Notes under the pieces: generated by a model
What the model saw: only the letters and a program-made list of their open reading frames with translations
Databases searched by the model: none
Told to the model about the DNA's origin: nothing
Position numbers and translations under genes: made by a program
In this document: piece by piece, positions 1-6,478 of the stretch
Layout: every line of letters begins with the position of its first letter
How positions within the stretch are numbered: position 1 is the first letter of the stretch
Assembly: GCA_964649415.1 (NCBI GenBank)
Contig: CAZYSK010000154.1
Span: 1 to 7,934 of the forward strand
Length of the DNA: 7,934 nucleotides
Reading direction: 5' to 3'
Source: CAZYSK01 sp964649415
GTDB lineage: Bacteria; Chloroflexota; Anaerolineae; B4-G1

Positions 1-17
1 TCGGGTTGTCGGGTATT

Positions 18-83
18 GTAGGGCGCGTTTCCATACGCGCCGTCTGCGTGGCTTGAATTGTCGGCTATGGAAAGCCGACCTAC
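18..83. repeat. inverted pair of REP-like elements (BIME-like), copy 1
   Basis: Element A (18-41, plus strand) reads GTAG, arm GGCGCGT (22-28), loop TTCCAT (29-34), arm ACGCGCC (35-41). Element B (60-83, minus strand) reads GTAG, arm GTCGGCT, loop TTCCAT, arm AGCCGAC. Both are exactly 24 nt with perfect 7-bp stems. They share the GTAG head and loop while the stems differ, and are 18 bp apart in opposite orientation. A 5' GTAG tetranucleotide followed by an imperfect palindrome is the known hallmark of REP sequences handled by RAYT transposases, and inverted REP pairs are called BIMEs. That classification is inferred from structure; no RAYT gene is visible here. Confidence 0.85.
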
Positions 84-117
84 ATGTCACGCGCCGTCCC
101 TCGGGTTGTCGGGTATT

Positions 118-183
118 GTAGGGCGTGTTTCCATACGCGCCATCTGCGTGGCTTGAATCGTCGGCTATGGAAAGCCGACCTAC
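118..183. repeat. inverted pair of REP-like elements (BIME-like), copy 2
   Basis: Same layout as the first unit: GTAG element on plus at 118-141 and on minus at 160-183. The only stem change is C to T at 126, which converts a C-G pair into a T-G (wobble in RNA) pair, so the hairpin can still form in a transcript. The minus-strand element is unchanged. Confidence 0.85.
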
Positions 184-398
184 ATGTCACGCGCCGTCCC
201 TCGGGTTGTCGGGTATTGTAGGGCGCGTTTCCATACGCGCCGTCCGCGTGGCCTGAGTCGCTCCAGCTCGGTCGAAAGCCGGTCGGCGCAGGCCAGCACG
301 AAGCGGGCCGGGCCAGTTTCGGCCAACATCTCCCGAATGAGGCGCGCGTCATCGGGGTTGTCTTCGATCAGCAAGATGTTCAACTCCTTCGCGTTCAT
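180..398 (-). pseudogene. response regulator receiver domain, truncated by the repeat array
   Basis: The product begins MNAKELNILLIEDNPDDARL, the first strand and acidic pocket of a CheY-like receiver (E and D of IEDNPDD). It continues recognisably to about residue 44 (LSTELERL). Beyond that the frame reads repeat-derived sequence (RPRGRRVWKRALQYP and on) to a stop at 180. The phosphoacceptor Asp, the switch Thr and the conserved Lys, which should follow, are all absent, so the product cannot be a working receiver. The start at 396-398 is preferred over ATG 402-404 because AAGGAG (406-411, minus) lies 7 nt from it and only 1 nt from the upstream ATG. It sits 27 bp after the hybrid kinase stop, so was probably its operon partner. 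The rest of the gene may lie left of the array. Confidence 0.75.
218..241 (+). repeat. solitary REP-like element, partial unit 3
   Basis: GTAG (218-221), arm GGCGCGT, loop TTCCAT and arm ACGCGCC are identical to copy 1. Its inverted partner is missing because the unit stops at about 260, where response-regulator coding sequence begins. Confidence 0.85.
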
Positions 399-405
399 CC
401 CCATT

Positions 406-411
406 CTCCTT
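406..411 (-). promoter_or_regulatory. Shine-Dalgarno AAGGAG for the receiver remnant
   Basis: AAGGAG on the minus strand, 7 nt before ATG 396-398. The same spacing and motif precede the hybrid kinase, which supports 398 rather than 404 as the start. Confidence 0.65.
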
Positions 412-425
412 CGTGCTCTGTACTG

Positions 426-3400
426 CTACTTCCGCAGCGCGTCGGCCACCGCCTGGACCAGGCGCTCGATGCTGGGCGGCTTGGCCAACCAGGCGCTCAA
501 CCCCTGGGCGCGCAGTTTCTCGAGTTCCCTATCCATCGGGTGGCCGGTGAGCAGGATCACCGGCGTCCGCCAGCCCTTCTGCCGCAACGCGTGGAACAAG
601 GCGATGCCGCTCATCCCCGGCATCACCACGTCGCTCAACACCAGGTCGATGTTCTCCCCCTGTTCCTCCATCACCGCCAGCGCTTGTTCCCCGTTCGCTG
701 CTTCCAGCGTCTGGTAGTTCCATTGCTCCAGGCTCGCCACCAACGCGGCCCGCACCGCGTCCCCGTCTTCCACCACCAGCACGGCCTCGCCGTGTCCGCG
801 GGGCACGGCGGAGATGTCCGGCGGGGAAGGCTCGGCCGGGCGCATCTCTAGCGCGGGCAGGTAGATGGTGAAGGTCGTCCCCTCGCCCGCCTGAGTCTCC
901 ACATCGATGTGCCCTCCGTGCTGGCCCACGATGCCGTGCACCTGCGCCAGCCCCAGGCCGCTGCCCTCGCCCGGCCCTTTGGTGGTGAAGAACGGCTCGA
1001 AGACGTGCGGTAACGCGTCTGGGGGGATGCCGGTGCCGGTGTCCGACACCGTCAGCCGGATCCATTCCCCGCCCGCAGATGCGCCCGTAGATGCGGCTGC
1101 GTCTGCGGCCGCATCCTGCGGCCCTATCTCCGGCAGGAGGGGCACCATGCCGCGTTCGACAGTGACCCGCTCCAGCTCAATGCGCAAGATACCCCCTTGC
1201 GGCATCGCATCGCGCGCGTTGACGGCCAGGTTGGTGAGCATCTGTTGCATGCGTGTGGGGTCGGCGTGGACCGTGTACTCCTCCGGCCCGTGGGCCAGGA
1301 CGATCTCGATGTACTCGGGCAGCGTTCGCTTCAGCAGTTTGACCTGCTCTTTCAGCAGCGGCAGCAGGTCGAGGGGGCGGCGTTCGAGCAACGCTCGCCG
1401 GCTGAAGTCGAGGATCTGCTCAATCAGGCGGGCGGCGTGCCGGGCCTGTTGGATGATCACCGCCATCCTTTCCCGATCTCGCTGGGGGAGCGTTTCCGGC
1501 TGCGCCGCCATCTGGGCGTAGAGCACAATCACGGCCATGATGTTGTTGAAATCGTGGGCGATGCCGGAGGCCAGCTGGCCCACGGCGGCCAGCCGTTCCT
1601 GCTGCTGAAGCTGCGCCCGGATCTCCCGCACCTGCGTCACGTCGTTGATCACCAGCACCCAGTGCTCCGGCTCGGGGCCGCTCTCTACCGGCCGGGCGAT
1701 GGCCTCGAAGGTGCGATTGCCAGCCTCGACTTCGTGCCACAGCCCCTTGGTGGGCGGCGAGGTGAGCAGTTCGGCCAGCGGGCGGTCGCCTAGACCGGTC
1801 AGAACCTCGCCTACGTTGACTCTCGCCAGGACGGCCAGGTCTCCTTCGGCCGTGGGATTGGCCTGCAGGATTCGCCCCTCGGCATCCAGCAGCAGCACGC
1901 CCGCCGGCACGGTGGCGAGGATCTGTTCCATCTGCCGTGCCTGCTCATGGACCTGATTGGTCAGGTGTGCGCGTTCCTCCTCTGTCTGCTTGTGTCTGAA
2001 GATGGCGGTGAACTGCTCGGCCACGACCGCGAGGCGCTCCAAATCCGATTCCGAAAACGGTTCCTGGCTGCTCATGTCCACGAGACCGATCACCTCGCTG
2101 TCTACAACCAGCGGCACACTCATCACGGAGCGGTAGCCTAGAATCCGGCTGACGGCAGGGACAAGCTTCCGCAGCGCCTTGTTTTCGGTGCACTCGGCCA
2201 TCATCTGCCGGATCGCAGCCGGATCGTGGGTGATCCGGGGTTCGCCAGCCTGGAGTATCTCGGCATACACGCTTCCTGCACCGAGGCGGATTCTGACCTG
2301 CGGAATGTCCACCCCGATCAGGCTTTCGATGCGGCGCACCAGGTTGGCGGGCAGGCTCAGGTTCTGCAAGACCAGGTACTCCTCATCCTGGCTGAGGAGG
2401 TAGACGGTCGCGCTGTTGACCGAGAAGACATCTCTGGCCAGGCGGTCGAACAGCTCAATGATCTCATACAGGCTATCCCCCTGATTGGCGGCGTGGTTGA
2501 GAGCGTTGACCAGGGCTAGTGTCTCCCTCTCCTGGCGGATTCCCTCCTCTGCCTGTTTGCGCTCGGTGATGTCCACGTTCGTTCCCACCACGCGCAGGGG
2601 ATTGCCCTCTCCATCGCGCTCGACGATGCGGCCCTTGGAAAGGATCCATCGGTACGACCCGTCCTTGGCGTGCATGCGGATCTCGGCGCTGATTTCGTCC
2701 TCGTCCCCCGCCACGAACCGCTCCAGGTTCTCCCGTGAACGTTCGCGGTCGTCGGGGTGCAGGAGCGCGTTGTACGCTTCGAGGGATGGTTCGAACTCGT
2801 CAGGCTCATAACCCAGCATAGTGAAGTACGAGGGGCTGAAGACGGAAGTGTTTTCCCGGATGCTCCAATCGTACACCCCCTCGTTGAGCGCTTCCAGCGT
2901 GATCCGGTAGCGTGCCTCGCTCTCTCGCAACGCCTCTTCCGTCCGCTTGCGCTCGGATATGTCATCTGCCAGAGCGAGGATGTGTTTTTCCCCCCCGATC
3001 TCTATGGCAGACAAACTTATCTCCACCGGGAAAATGCTGCCGTCCTTGCGGCGATGGCGGGCTTCAAATCGCAGTTGCTTTTCCTGCTTCAGCTCCCGCC
3101 AGAACGCGCCCCTGTCCTCGCGCTCAACGTAGTCTGGGTCGATGTCGCTGGCCTTCATCTGCAGCAACTGCTTTCGGGTGTAGCCATAGCGTTCCACAGT
3201 GGCCTGGTTGACATCCACGATGCGGCCATCCATGTCGTGCAGGAACAAGGCCTCTGGGGCCTGATCGATCAAGGTCTTGAACTTGGCTTCGCTCTCCCGC
3301 AGTGTCTCCTCCGCCCGCTGCTTCTCCTCGACCAAGCGCTGTTTTTCCAGGGCTTCCCTCGCCATGGCCAGCAGTTCGTCCATGTTCACAGGCTTGGTGA

Positions 3401-3773
3401 CGTAGCCCGAAGCCCCCTCATTCAGAGCCTGGATCGCTGTCTCCACCGAGGCATAGCCGGTGACCATGATCACCGCCATATGCGGATGCATCTCCCTCAA
3501 AGGCGCGACCAAATCCACGCCCGCCATGTCGGGCAGCCTGATGTCCACCAAGGCCAGGTTGAAGGCGCGTGAGCGTGCTTTCTCCAGAGCTTCTTGTCCC
3601 GTCACAGCCGTTTCTGTCTCGTACCCTTTCTTGCGCAGCGTGAGCGTCAGGGTCCTGCAGATGCCCTCGTCATCGTCCACGAGCAGCATGCTGGGGCTTG
3701 GCTCCTGTCCTGAGTGGCTCCACTGCGTTGAACGTGGTTGACGGGCTACTGGAACGCTAGAGTTATCGTTCAT
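426..3773 (-). CDS. soluble hybrid histidine kinase, REC-PAS-PAS-GAF-PAS-HisKA-HATPase-REC
   Basis: Predicted cytoplasmic kinase of 1115 aa with no membrane segment. The N-terminal receiver (about 28-145) has acidic residues D33-D35, phosphoacceptor D77, T105 and K127. Two PAS domains (about 165-280 and 285-405) each end in the DI(S/T)ERK motif. A GAF domain covers about 425-595 and a short PAS-like domain about 615-715. In HisKA, H740 sits in AHDFNN. The HATPase has N-box N848/N852, DTGTGI at 911-916, FEPFFTTK and GSGLGLAQVHG. The C-terminal receiver (about 996-1113) has E1002/D1003, D1048, T1076 and K1098. All catalytic residues are present, so it is probably active: autophosphorylation at H740, transfer to D1048, with D77 a possible input from another kinase. 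AAGGAG lies 7 nt before the ATG. An Ala-rich insert (about 887-901) interrupts the ATPase and coincides with a DNA palindrome. Signals sensed are unknown. Confidence 0.95.
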   Translation of the reverse strand: MNDNSSVPVARQPRSTQWSHSGQEPSPSMLLVDDDEGICRTLTLTLRKKGYETETAVTGQEALEKARSRAFNLALVDIRLPDMAGVDLVAPLREMHPHMAVIMVTGYASVETAIQALNEGASGYVTKPVNMDELLAMAREALEKQRLVEEKQRAEETLRESEAKFKTLIDQAPEALFLHDMDGRIVDVNQATVERYGYTRKQLLQMKASDIDPDYVEREDRGAFWRELKQEKQLRFEARHRRKDGSIFPVEISLSAIEIGGEKHILALADDISERKRTEEALRESEARYRITLEALNEGVYDWSIRENTSVFSPSYFTMLGYEPDEFEPSLEAYNALLHPDDRERSRENLERFVAGDEDEISAEIRMHAKDGSYRWILSKGRIVERDGEGNPLRVVGTNVDITERKQAEEGIRQERETLALVNALNHAANQGDSLYEIIELFDRLARDVFSVNSATVYLLSQDEEYLVLQNLSLPANLVRRIESLIGVDIPQVRIRLGAGSVYAEILQAGEPRITHDPAAIRQMMAECTENKALRKLVPAVSRILGYRSVMSVPLVVDSEVIGLVDMSSQEPFSESDLERLAVVAEQFTAIFRHKQTEEERAHLTNQVHEQARQMEQILATVPAGVLLLDAEGRILQANPTAEGDLAVLARVNVGEVLTGLGDRPLAELLTSPPTKGLWHEVEAGNRTFEAIARPVESGPEPEHWVLVINDVTQVREIRAQLQQQERLAAVGQLASGIAHDFNNIMAVIVLYAQMAAQPETLPQRDRERMAVIIQQARHAARLIEQILDFSRRALLERRPLDLLPLLKEQVKLLKRTLPEYIEIVLAHGPEEYTVHADPTRMQQMLTNLAVNARDAMPQGGILRIELERVTVERGMVPLLPEIGPQDAAADAAASTGASAGGEWIRLTVSDTGTGIPPDALPHVFEPFFTTKGPGEGSGLGLAQVHGIVGQHGGHIDVETQAGEGTTFTIYLPALEMRPAEPSPPDISAVPRGHGEAVLVVEDGDAVRAALVASLEQWNYQTLEAANGEQALAVMEEQGENIDLVLSDVVMPGMSGIALFHALRQKGWRTPVILLTGHPMDRELEKLRAQGLSAWLAKPPSIERLVQAVADALRK
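1087..1115 (+). repeat. GTAG-headed palindrome inside kinase coding sequence
   Basis: GTAG (1087-1090) is followed by ATGCGGC (1091-1097), a 10-nt loop and GCCGCAT (1108-1114). With G1090-C1115 added the stem is 8 bp and perfect. On the coding (minus) strand it lies in the segment for the low-complexity stretch DAAADAAASTGASAGG, between the N-box and the DTGTGI box of the hybrid kinase. The GTAG head and 7-nt arms resemble the REP-like elements at the left edge, but the loop is longer and unrelated. It may be an in-frame insertion of a mobile palindrome, or chance in an Ala-rich linker made of GCG/GCC-type codons. Confidence 0.5.
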
Positions 3774-3780
3774 TGTACTA

Positions 3781-3786
3781 CTCCTT
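3781..3786 (-). promoter_or_regulatory. Shine-Dalgarno AAGGAG for the hybrid kinase
   Basis: AAGGAG on the minus strand ends 7 nt before ATG 3771-3773 and fixes this start codon. Confidence 0.75.
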
Positions 3787-3832
3787 GCTGACCGCGCGAT
3801 GCTGGCCTCCGATCACCGTTACGCGTCAGCGT

Positions 3833-3864
3833 GCGGCTCAGGGTGCTTCCCCGCCCTGAGGCGC
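3833..3864. repeat. inverted repeat / strong hairpin, CTCAGGG arms
   Basis: CTCAGGG (3837-3843) and CCCTGAG (3854-3860) are perfect 7-bp arms around a 10-nt loop. After one mismatch the stem extends by GCG (3833-3835) pairing with CGC (3862-3864). No T-run follows on either strand, so a rho-independent terminator is not supported. It overlaps the degenerate GTAG element at 3858-3881. Confidence 0.7.
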
Positions 3865-3881
3865 GGAAACCATGCTCCTAC
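3858..3881 (-). repeat. degenerate REP-like element
   Basis: On the minus strand this reads GTAG, GAGCATG, GTTTCC, GCGCCTC. It has the 4+7+6+7 spacing of the elements at 18-241 and a related loop (GTTTCC versus TTCCAT). The arms pair only at their outer three bases (GAG with CTC), as if the 3' arm had been replaced or had decayed. Membership in the same family is inference from layout. Confidence 0.4.
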
Positions 3882-3927
3882 GACACGGCCGGGCTGCCGC
3901 CACGTTGGAGAGGCCCGTCCCGCGTCC

Positions 3928-4062
3928 CTAGATCGGCGCCTGTTCCCCTGCACCGCCTTTCTCCATCCGGAAGCTTGATTTCCGGCCGGGAAACCGATTT
4001 CCGGAAAGGCTGCGTTGGACAACCTCCACGATCAGAACGCTCGCTCCGCGCTGCCGGGCCAT
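3928..4062 (-). pseudogene. response regulator 5' remnant (MARQRGASVLIVE)
   Basis: The 44-codon frame opens MARQRGASVLIVE, which matches the start and first beta strand of a CheY-like receiver (compare VLIVEDD). It then changes abruptly to VVQRSLSGNRFPG and unrelated sequence encoded by palindromic DNA. The start ATG (4060-4062) lies 10 nt after the kinase stop and has AGGAAG (4069-4074) 6 nt upstream, the expected position of the kinase's cognate response regulator. All receiver active-site residues beyond the first Glu are missing. The homology is only about 13 residues, so the identification rests on that short match plus context. The short peptide may still be translated. Confidence 0.5.
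3967..4004. repeat. tandem TTCCGG hairpins at a gene breakpoint
   Basis: Hairpin 1 pairs CCGGAA (3967-3972) with TTCCGG (3980-3985) around a 7-nt loop. Hairpin 2, directly adjacent, pairs CCGGGAAA (3986-3993) with TTTCCGG (3998-4004) around CCGA, with one bulged G. The 9-mer GATTTCCGG occurs twice (3977-3985 and 3996-4004). The block sits just downstream, in gene direction, of where the receiver homology stops (about 4022), suggesting that a repeat insertion or repeat-mediated deletion removed the rest of the gene. Confidence 0.65.
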
Positions 4063-4072
4063 GCTGCGCTTC

Positions 4073-6478
4073 CTACGCTCCCGCGGCGGCCCTGGCTCCC
4101 AGGGGCAGCCTGACAGTGAACGTGCTTCCCTCTCCGACCTCGCTCGCCACGCCGATCGTGCCGCCGTGCCCTTCCACCAGCATCTTGACCACCGCCAGCC
4201 CCAACCCAATGCCCTTGGCCTTGGTAGTGAACAGTGGCTCAAAGATCTTGCCCAGATTCTCTTCGGGGATACCGACCCCGGTGTCGGTGACCGAGACAGT
4301 CACCCACTCCGGGCTTTCCACAGCCGTCCTGACGGTTAGGATGCCGCCGCTTCTCATGGCTTGGATGCCGTTGCGAATGACGTTGTCGAGGACCTGGCAG
4401 AGCTGGTCGGGGTCGGCCAGGACGACGGGCGGGTCTGCGTCGAGCTGGTACACGAACTCGACGTCTGGCGCGTCGGGTGGGGGGATGCGAGCCAGCGCCT
4501 CCCGGACGATCCTGTTGAGATCCACCTTCCGTCGGGTGGGCGGCTTGGTGCGCGCAAAGTCCAGCAAGCCGGAGATGATCTTTTCTGCGGCATCCACTTC
4601 TTTGTCCAGTATCTCCAGCATCTCTTGGGTCTCCACATCGGGGTCTTGGAGCACCATGTTGAGGAAGTAGACAGCGTTCTTGATGGCTCCCAGGGGGTTG
4701 CGCAGTTCGTGGCCCATGCCACCGGCCAGTTGGCCGAGGATGGCTAGCTTCTCTTGGCGGACCAATTGCTCTTGGGCCTCTCGAAGCTCCCTGGTGCGGT
4801 CCTCCACCATGTCTTCCAGCCGGTCGGAGTGCTCCTTCAGCGCCTGCTCCGCCCGCTTGCGCTCGGTGATGTCTGAGATGAAGCCCTCCAGGATAGCCGT
4901 GCCGCTGTTGTCTTGACCTATTGCCCGCCCTTGTTCCCACACCCAGCGTTCCTCGTCTTTCTTGTTGCGTAAGCGGTACTCGATGACAAACGGCTCCCCT
5001 GCTCGCACCGCCTCTTGGATCGTGTTCCACACCATGTGCCGATCTCCGGGATGGATCAGGTCGCCGTAGAAAACCCTGCCAGGCTTCGTCAGCTCGGCCA
5101 CTGGATATCCGGTGAGCGCGAGACACCCCTCGCTCACGAAAGCCATTGGCCAACCGGGCCTGTTGGCGCAGCGGTAGGCCATGCCAGGCAAGTTGCTCAT
5201 CAGGGTGGCGAGTTGCCGTTGGCTTTCCCGCAGCGCCTCGGACGCACGAGCAATGTCTGCCTCTGCCCGCTTGCGCTCGGTGATGTCTTGCAAGGTGCCG
5301 CGCATCGCCACGCATTTGTCATCCTCATACACTGGCTCGCCTTGGGCCCGGCACCAAATGAGCGTCTTCTTGGAAGTATAGGCCTGTAGCTCAAGATCGA
5401 AGGGTGTGCCGTTCTTCACGGCCTGGTTGTATGCTTGCTCGAAGGCCTGCCGGTACCGGGGGGGATAGTAGCTGAAATGCTCGTCGACGCCGGGTGGCTC
5501 CTGGTCGTAGGGTGTCTCGGTGATGTCGTAGAGGGCCTGCGTCCAGACTGCCTTTCCGGTCGCGAGGTCGTGCTCCCAGCCACCAATCTTGCCTATCTTG
5601 CCGGTGGCGTTCAGTATCCTTTCGCTCTTGCGCAGCGCCTCGGACGCTCTAGCAATGTCCGCCTCTGCCTGTGCCTTCTCGACGGCGTTCTGGCGGAAAA
5701 CCTCCACCGCCCGTGCCATGCCCCCAATCTCGTCGCGGCGTTCGAGGCCGCCGACCTCGACGGACAGGTCACCGCCTGCCAGCCGGCCCATCAAGCCGGT
5801 CATAGAGCGTATCGGCTGGGCGATCAGATGATTGCTGACCAGTATCGTGGCAACCATACCGACCAGCGTGATCCCCAGAGCCAGGGCGAGAATGGCCGTG
5901 CTCACCATTGTGGCTCGCTGGACCGCTTCCGCCTCGGCGCGGGCGATCTTGGCCTGTTGGTAGTCCAGGAACTCTGTCAGGGTGCTGCGAAACTCGGCAA
6001 AGGGGACTGTGGCTGCGCGCACCAGGATCACGCCGAAGGAGGGGTTGTCGGAGACGACGGCCACGGCCTGCCGGGCTTGCTCCCGGAAGGCGTCCAGGGG
6101 CTCTTTCATCCGTTCGACGATGGCTCGCTCTTCCTCGTCCAGGGACCATTCGAGTAGGATTTGGCCGTAGATGACATTCAGGTCGTTCAGCCCCTGCTCC
6201 ATGCGCTCCTGGATTGGCTTGATCTCTTCCTCCGGCAGGTCCATGAAGCGCAGTACAGAGATGCGAAAGACGTCGGATTGGACCTGTTCGCTCAGAGCGT
6301 TGAACCCATCCACCAGCTTGATTCTGTCCAGGGCAATGTGGTTGATCTCGTTCAGCATCTCGCACTGGAAATTCAGCCCATAGAGGGCCGCCAGGGACAC
6401 GACCACGAGCGCCAGCACCAACACGGCGGGTGGAATCAGGATTTTGACAGCAATCGACAGATTCTGTAGGAACCTCAT
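4073..6478 (-). CDS. membrane sensor histidine kinase, 4HB-HAMP-PAS-PAS-HisKA-HATPase
   Basis: Sensor kinase of 801 aa. TM1 is at about 11-35. A mostly helical region of about 150 residues resembling four-helix-bundle (4HB_MCP-like) sensors follows, then TM2 at about 190-215, HAMP (about 216-268, with QPIRSMT and DEIGGMARAVEVFR), PAS at about 290-400 and PAS at about 425-545, both ending DITERKRAE. After a coiled coil come HisKA with H590 in GHELRNP, and HATPase with N699/N703, DTGVGI (732-737), FEPLFTTK and GIGLGLAVV. All catalytic residues are present and no receiver is fused, so it needs a separate partner. I chose ATG 6476-6478 over an upstream in-frame start at 6517. It overlaps the Cache gene stop as ATGA and has GGAGGG 6 nt upstream, and the longer form would add 13 charged residues from inside the upstream gene. 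Ligand unknown. Confidence 0.93.
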   Translation of the reverse strand: MRFLQNLSIAVKILIPPAVLVLALVVVSLAALYGLNFQCEMLNEINHIALDRIKLVDGFNALSEQVQSDVFRISVLRFMDLPEEEIKPIQERMEQGLNDLNVIYGQILLEWSLDEEERAIVERMKEPLDAFREQARQAVAVVSDNPSFGVILVRAATVPFAEFRSTLTEFLDYQQAKIARAEAEAVQRATMVSTAILALALGITLVGMVATILVSNHLIAQPIRSMTGLMGRLAGGDLSVEVGGLERRDEIGGMARAVEVFRQNAVEKAQAEADIARASEALRKSERILNATGKIGKIGGWEHDLATGKAVWTQALYDITETPYDQEPPGVDEHFSYYPPRYRQAFEQAYNQAVKNGTPFDLELQAYTSKKTLIWCRAQGEPVYEDDKCVAMRGTLQDITERKRAEADIARASEALRESQRQLATLMSNLPGMAYRCANRPGWPMAFVSEGCLALTGYPVAELTKPGRVFYGDLIHPGDRHMVWNTIQEAVRAGEPFVIEYRLRNKKDEERWVWEQGRAIGQDNSGTAILEGFISDITERKRAEQALKEHSDRLEDMVEDRTRELREAQEQLVRQEKLAILGQLAGGMGHELRNPLGAIKNAVYFLNMVLQDPDVETQEMLEILDKEVDAAEKIISGLLDFARTKPPTRRKVDLNRIVREALARIPPPDAPDVEFVYQLDADPPVVLADPDQLCQVLDNVIRNGIQAMRSGGILTVRTAVESPEWVTVSVTDTGVGIPEENLGKIFEPLFTTKAKGIGLGLAVVKMLVEGHGGTIGVASEVGEGSTFTVRLPLGARAAAGA

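Larger units (their letters stand above)
1..260. repeat. 100-bp tandem repeat array, 2.6 copies
   Basis: Three head-to-tail copies of a 100-bp unit are seen at 1-100, 101-200 and 201-260 (partial). Copies 1 and 2 differ at only three positions (26/126, 42/142 and 59/159). Copy 3 follows the unit to about 260 with four changes near its end, then becomes response-regulator coding sequence. The first base of the window falls on the unit start as I have phased it, so the array may continue to the left. Each complete unit holds a pair of inverted GTAG-type hairpin elements. The near identity of copies implies recent duplication or homogenisation. It is not a CRISPR array, since there are no unique spacers between repeats. 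Confidence 0.93.
3774..4072 (-). other. 299-bp intergenic region made of gene remnant and palindromes
   Basis: Between the membrane kinase stop (4073) and the hybrid kinase start (3773) there is no intact gene. In transcription order it holds a receiver 5' remnant, two tandem TTCCGG-type hairpins (3967-4004), about 85 bp (3882-3966) in which I recognise nothing, a degenerate GTAG element (3858-3881), an inverted repeat (3833-3864), and the Shine-Dalgarno of the hybrid kinase. No convincing -35/-10 promoter or T-tailed terminator was seen, so whether the two kinases share a transcript cannot be decided here. Confidence 0.7.

Noticed and set aside
1..260. CRISPR array
   Set aside because: Repeats are 100 bp and directly adjacent, with no variable spacers; each unit contains its own inverted elements.
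184..717. Plus-strand gene of 177 aa opposite the kinase 3' end
   Set aside because: It is antisense to real coding sequence, rich in Ser/Arg/Ala from high-GC complement codons, and its start lies inside the repeat array.
2757..3572. Plus-strand gene of 271 aa
   Set aside because: It is a mirror frame of the REC/PAS coding region of the hybrid kinase and shows no domain or ribosome site of its own.
3837..3860. Rho-independent terminator after the membrane kinase
   Set aside because: The hairpin is strong, but neither strand has a T-run after it.
3819..4022. Small gene of 67 aa on the minus strand between the kinases
   Set aside because: The frame runs through palindromic repeats, has no recognisable domain, and lies in another frame from the receiver remnant.
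5155..5185. tRNA-like D-arm sequence (GGCGCAGCGGTAG)
   Set aside because: There is no matching acceptor, anticodon or T arm, and it lies within the second PAS domain coding sequence.
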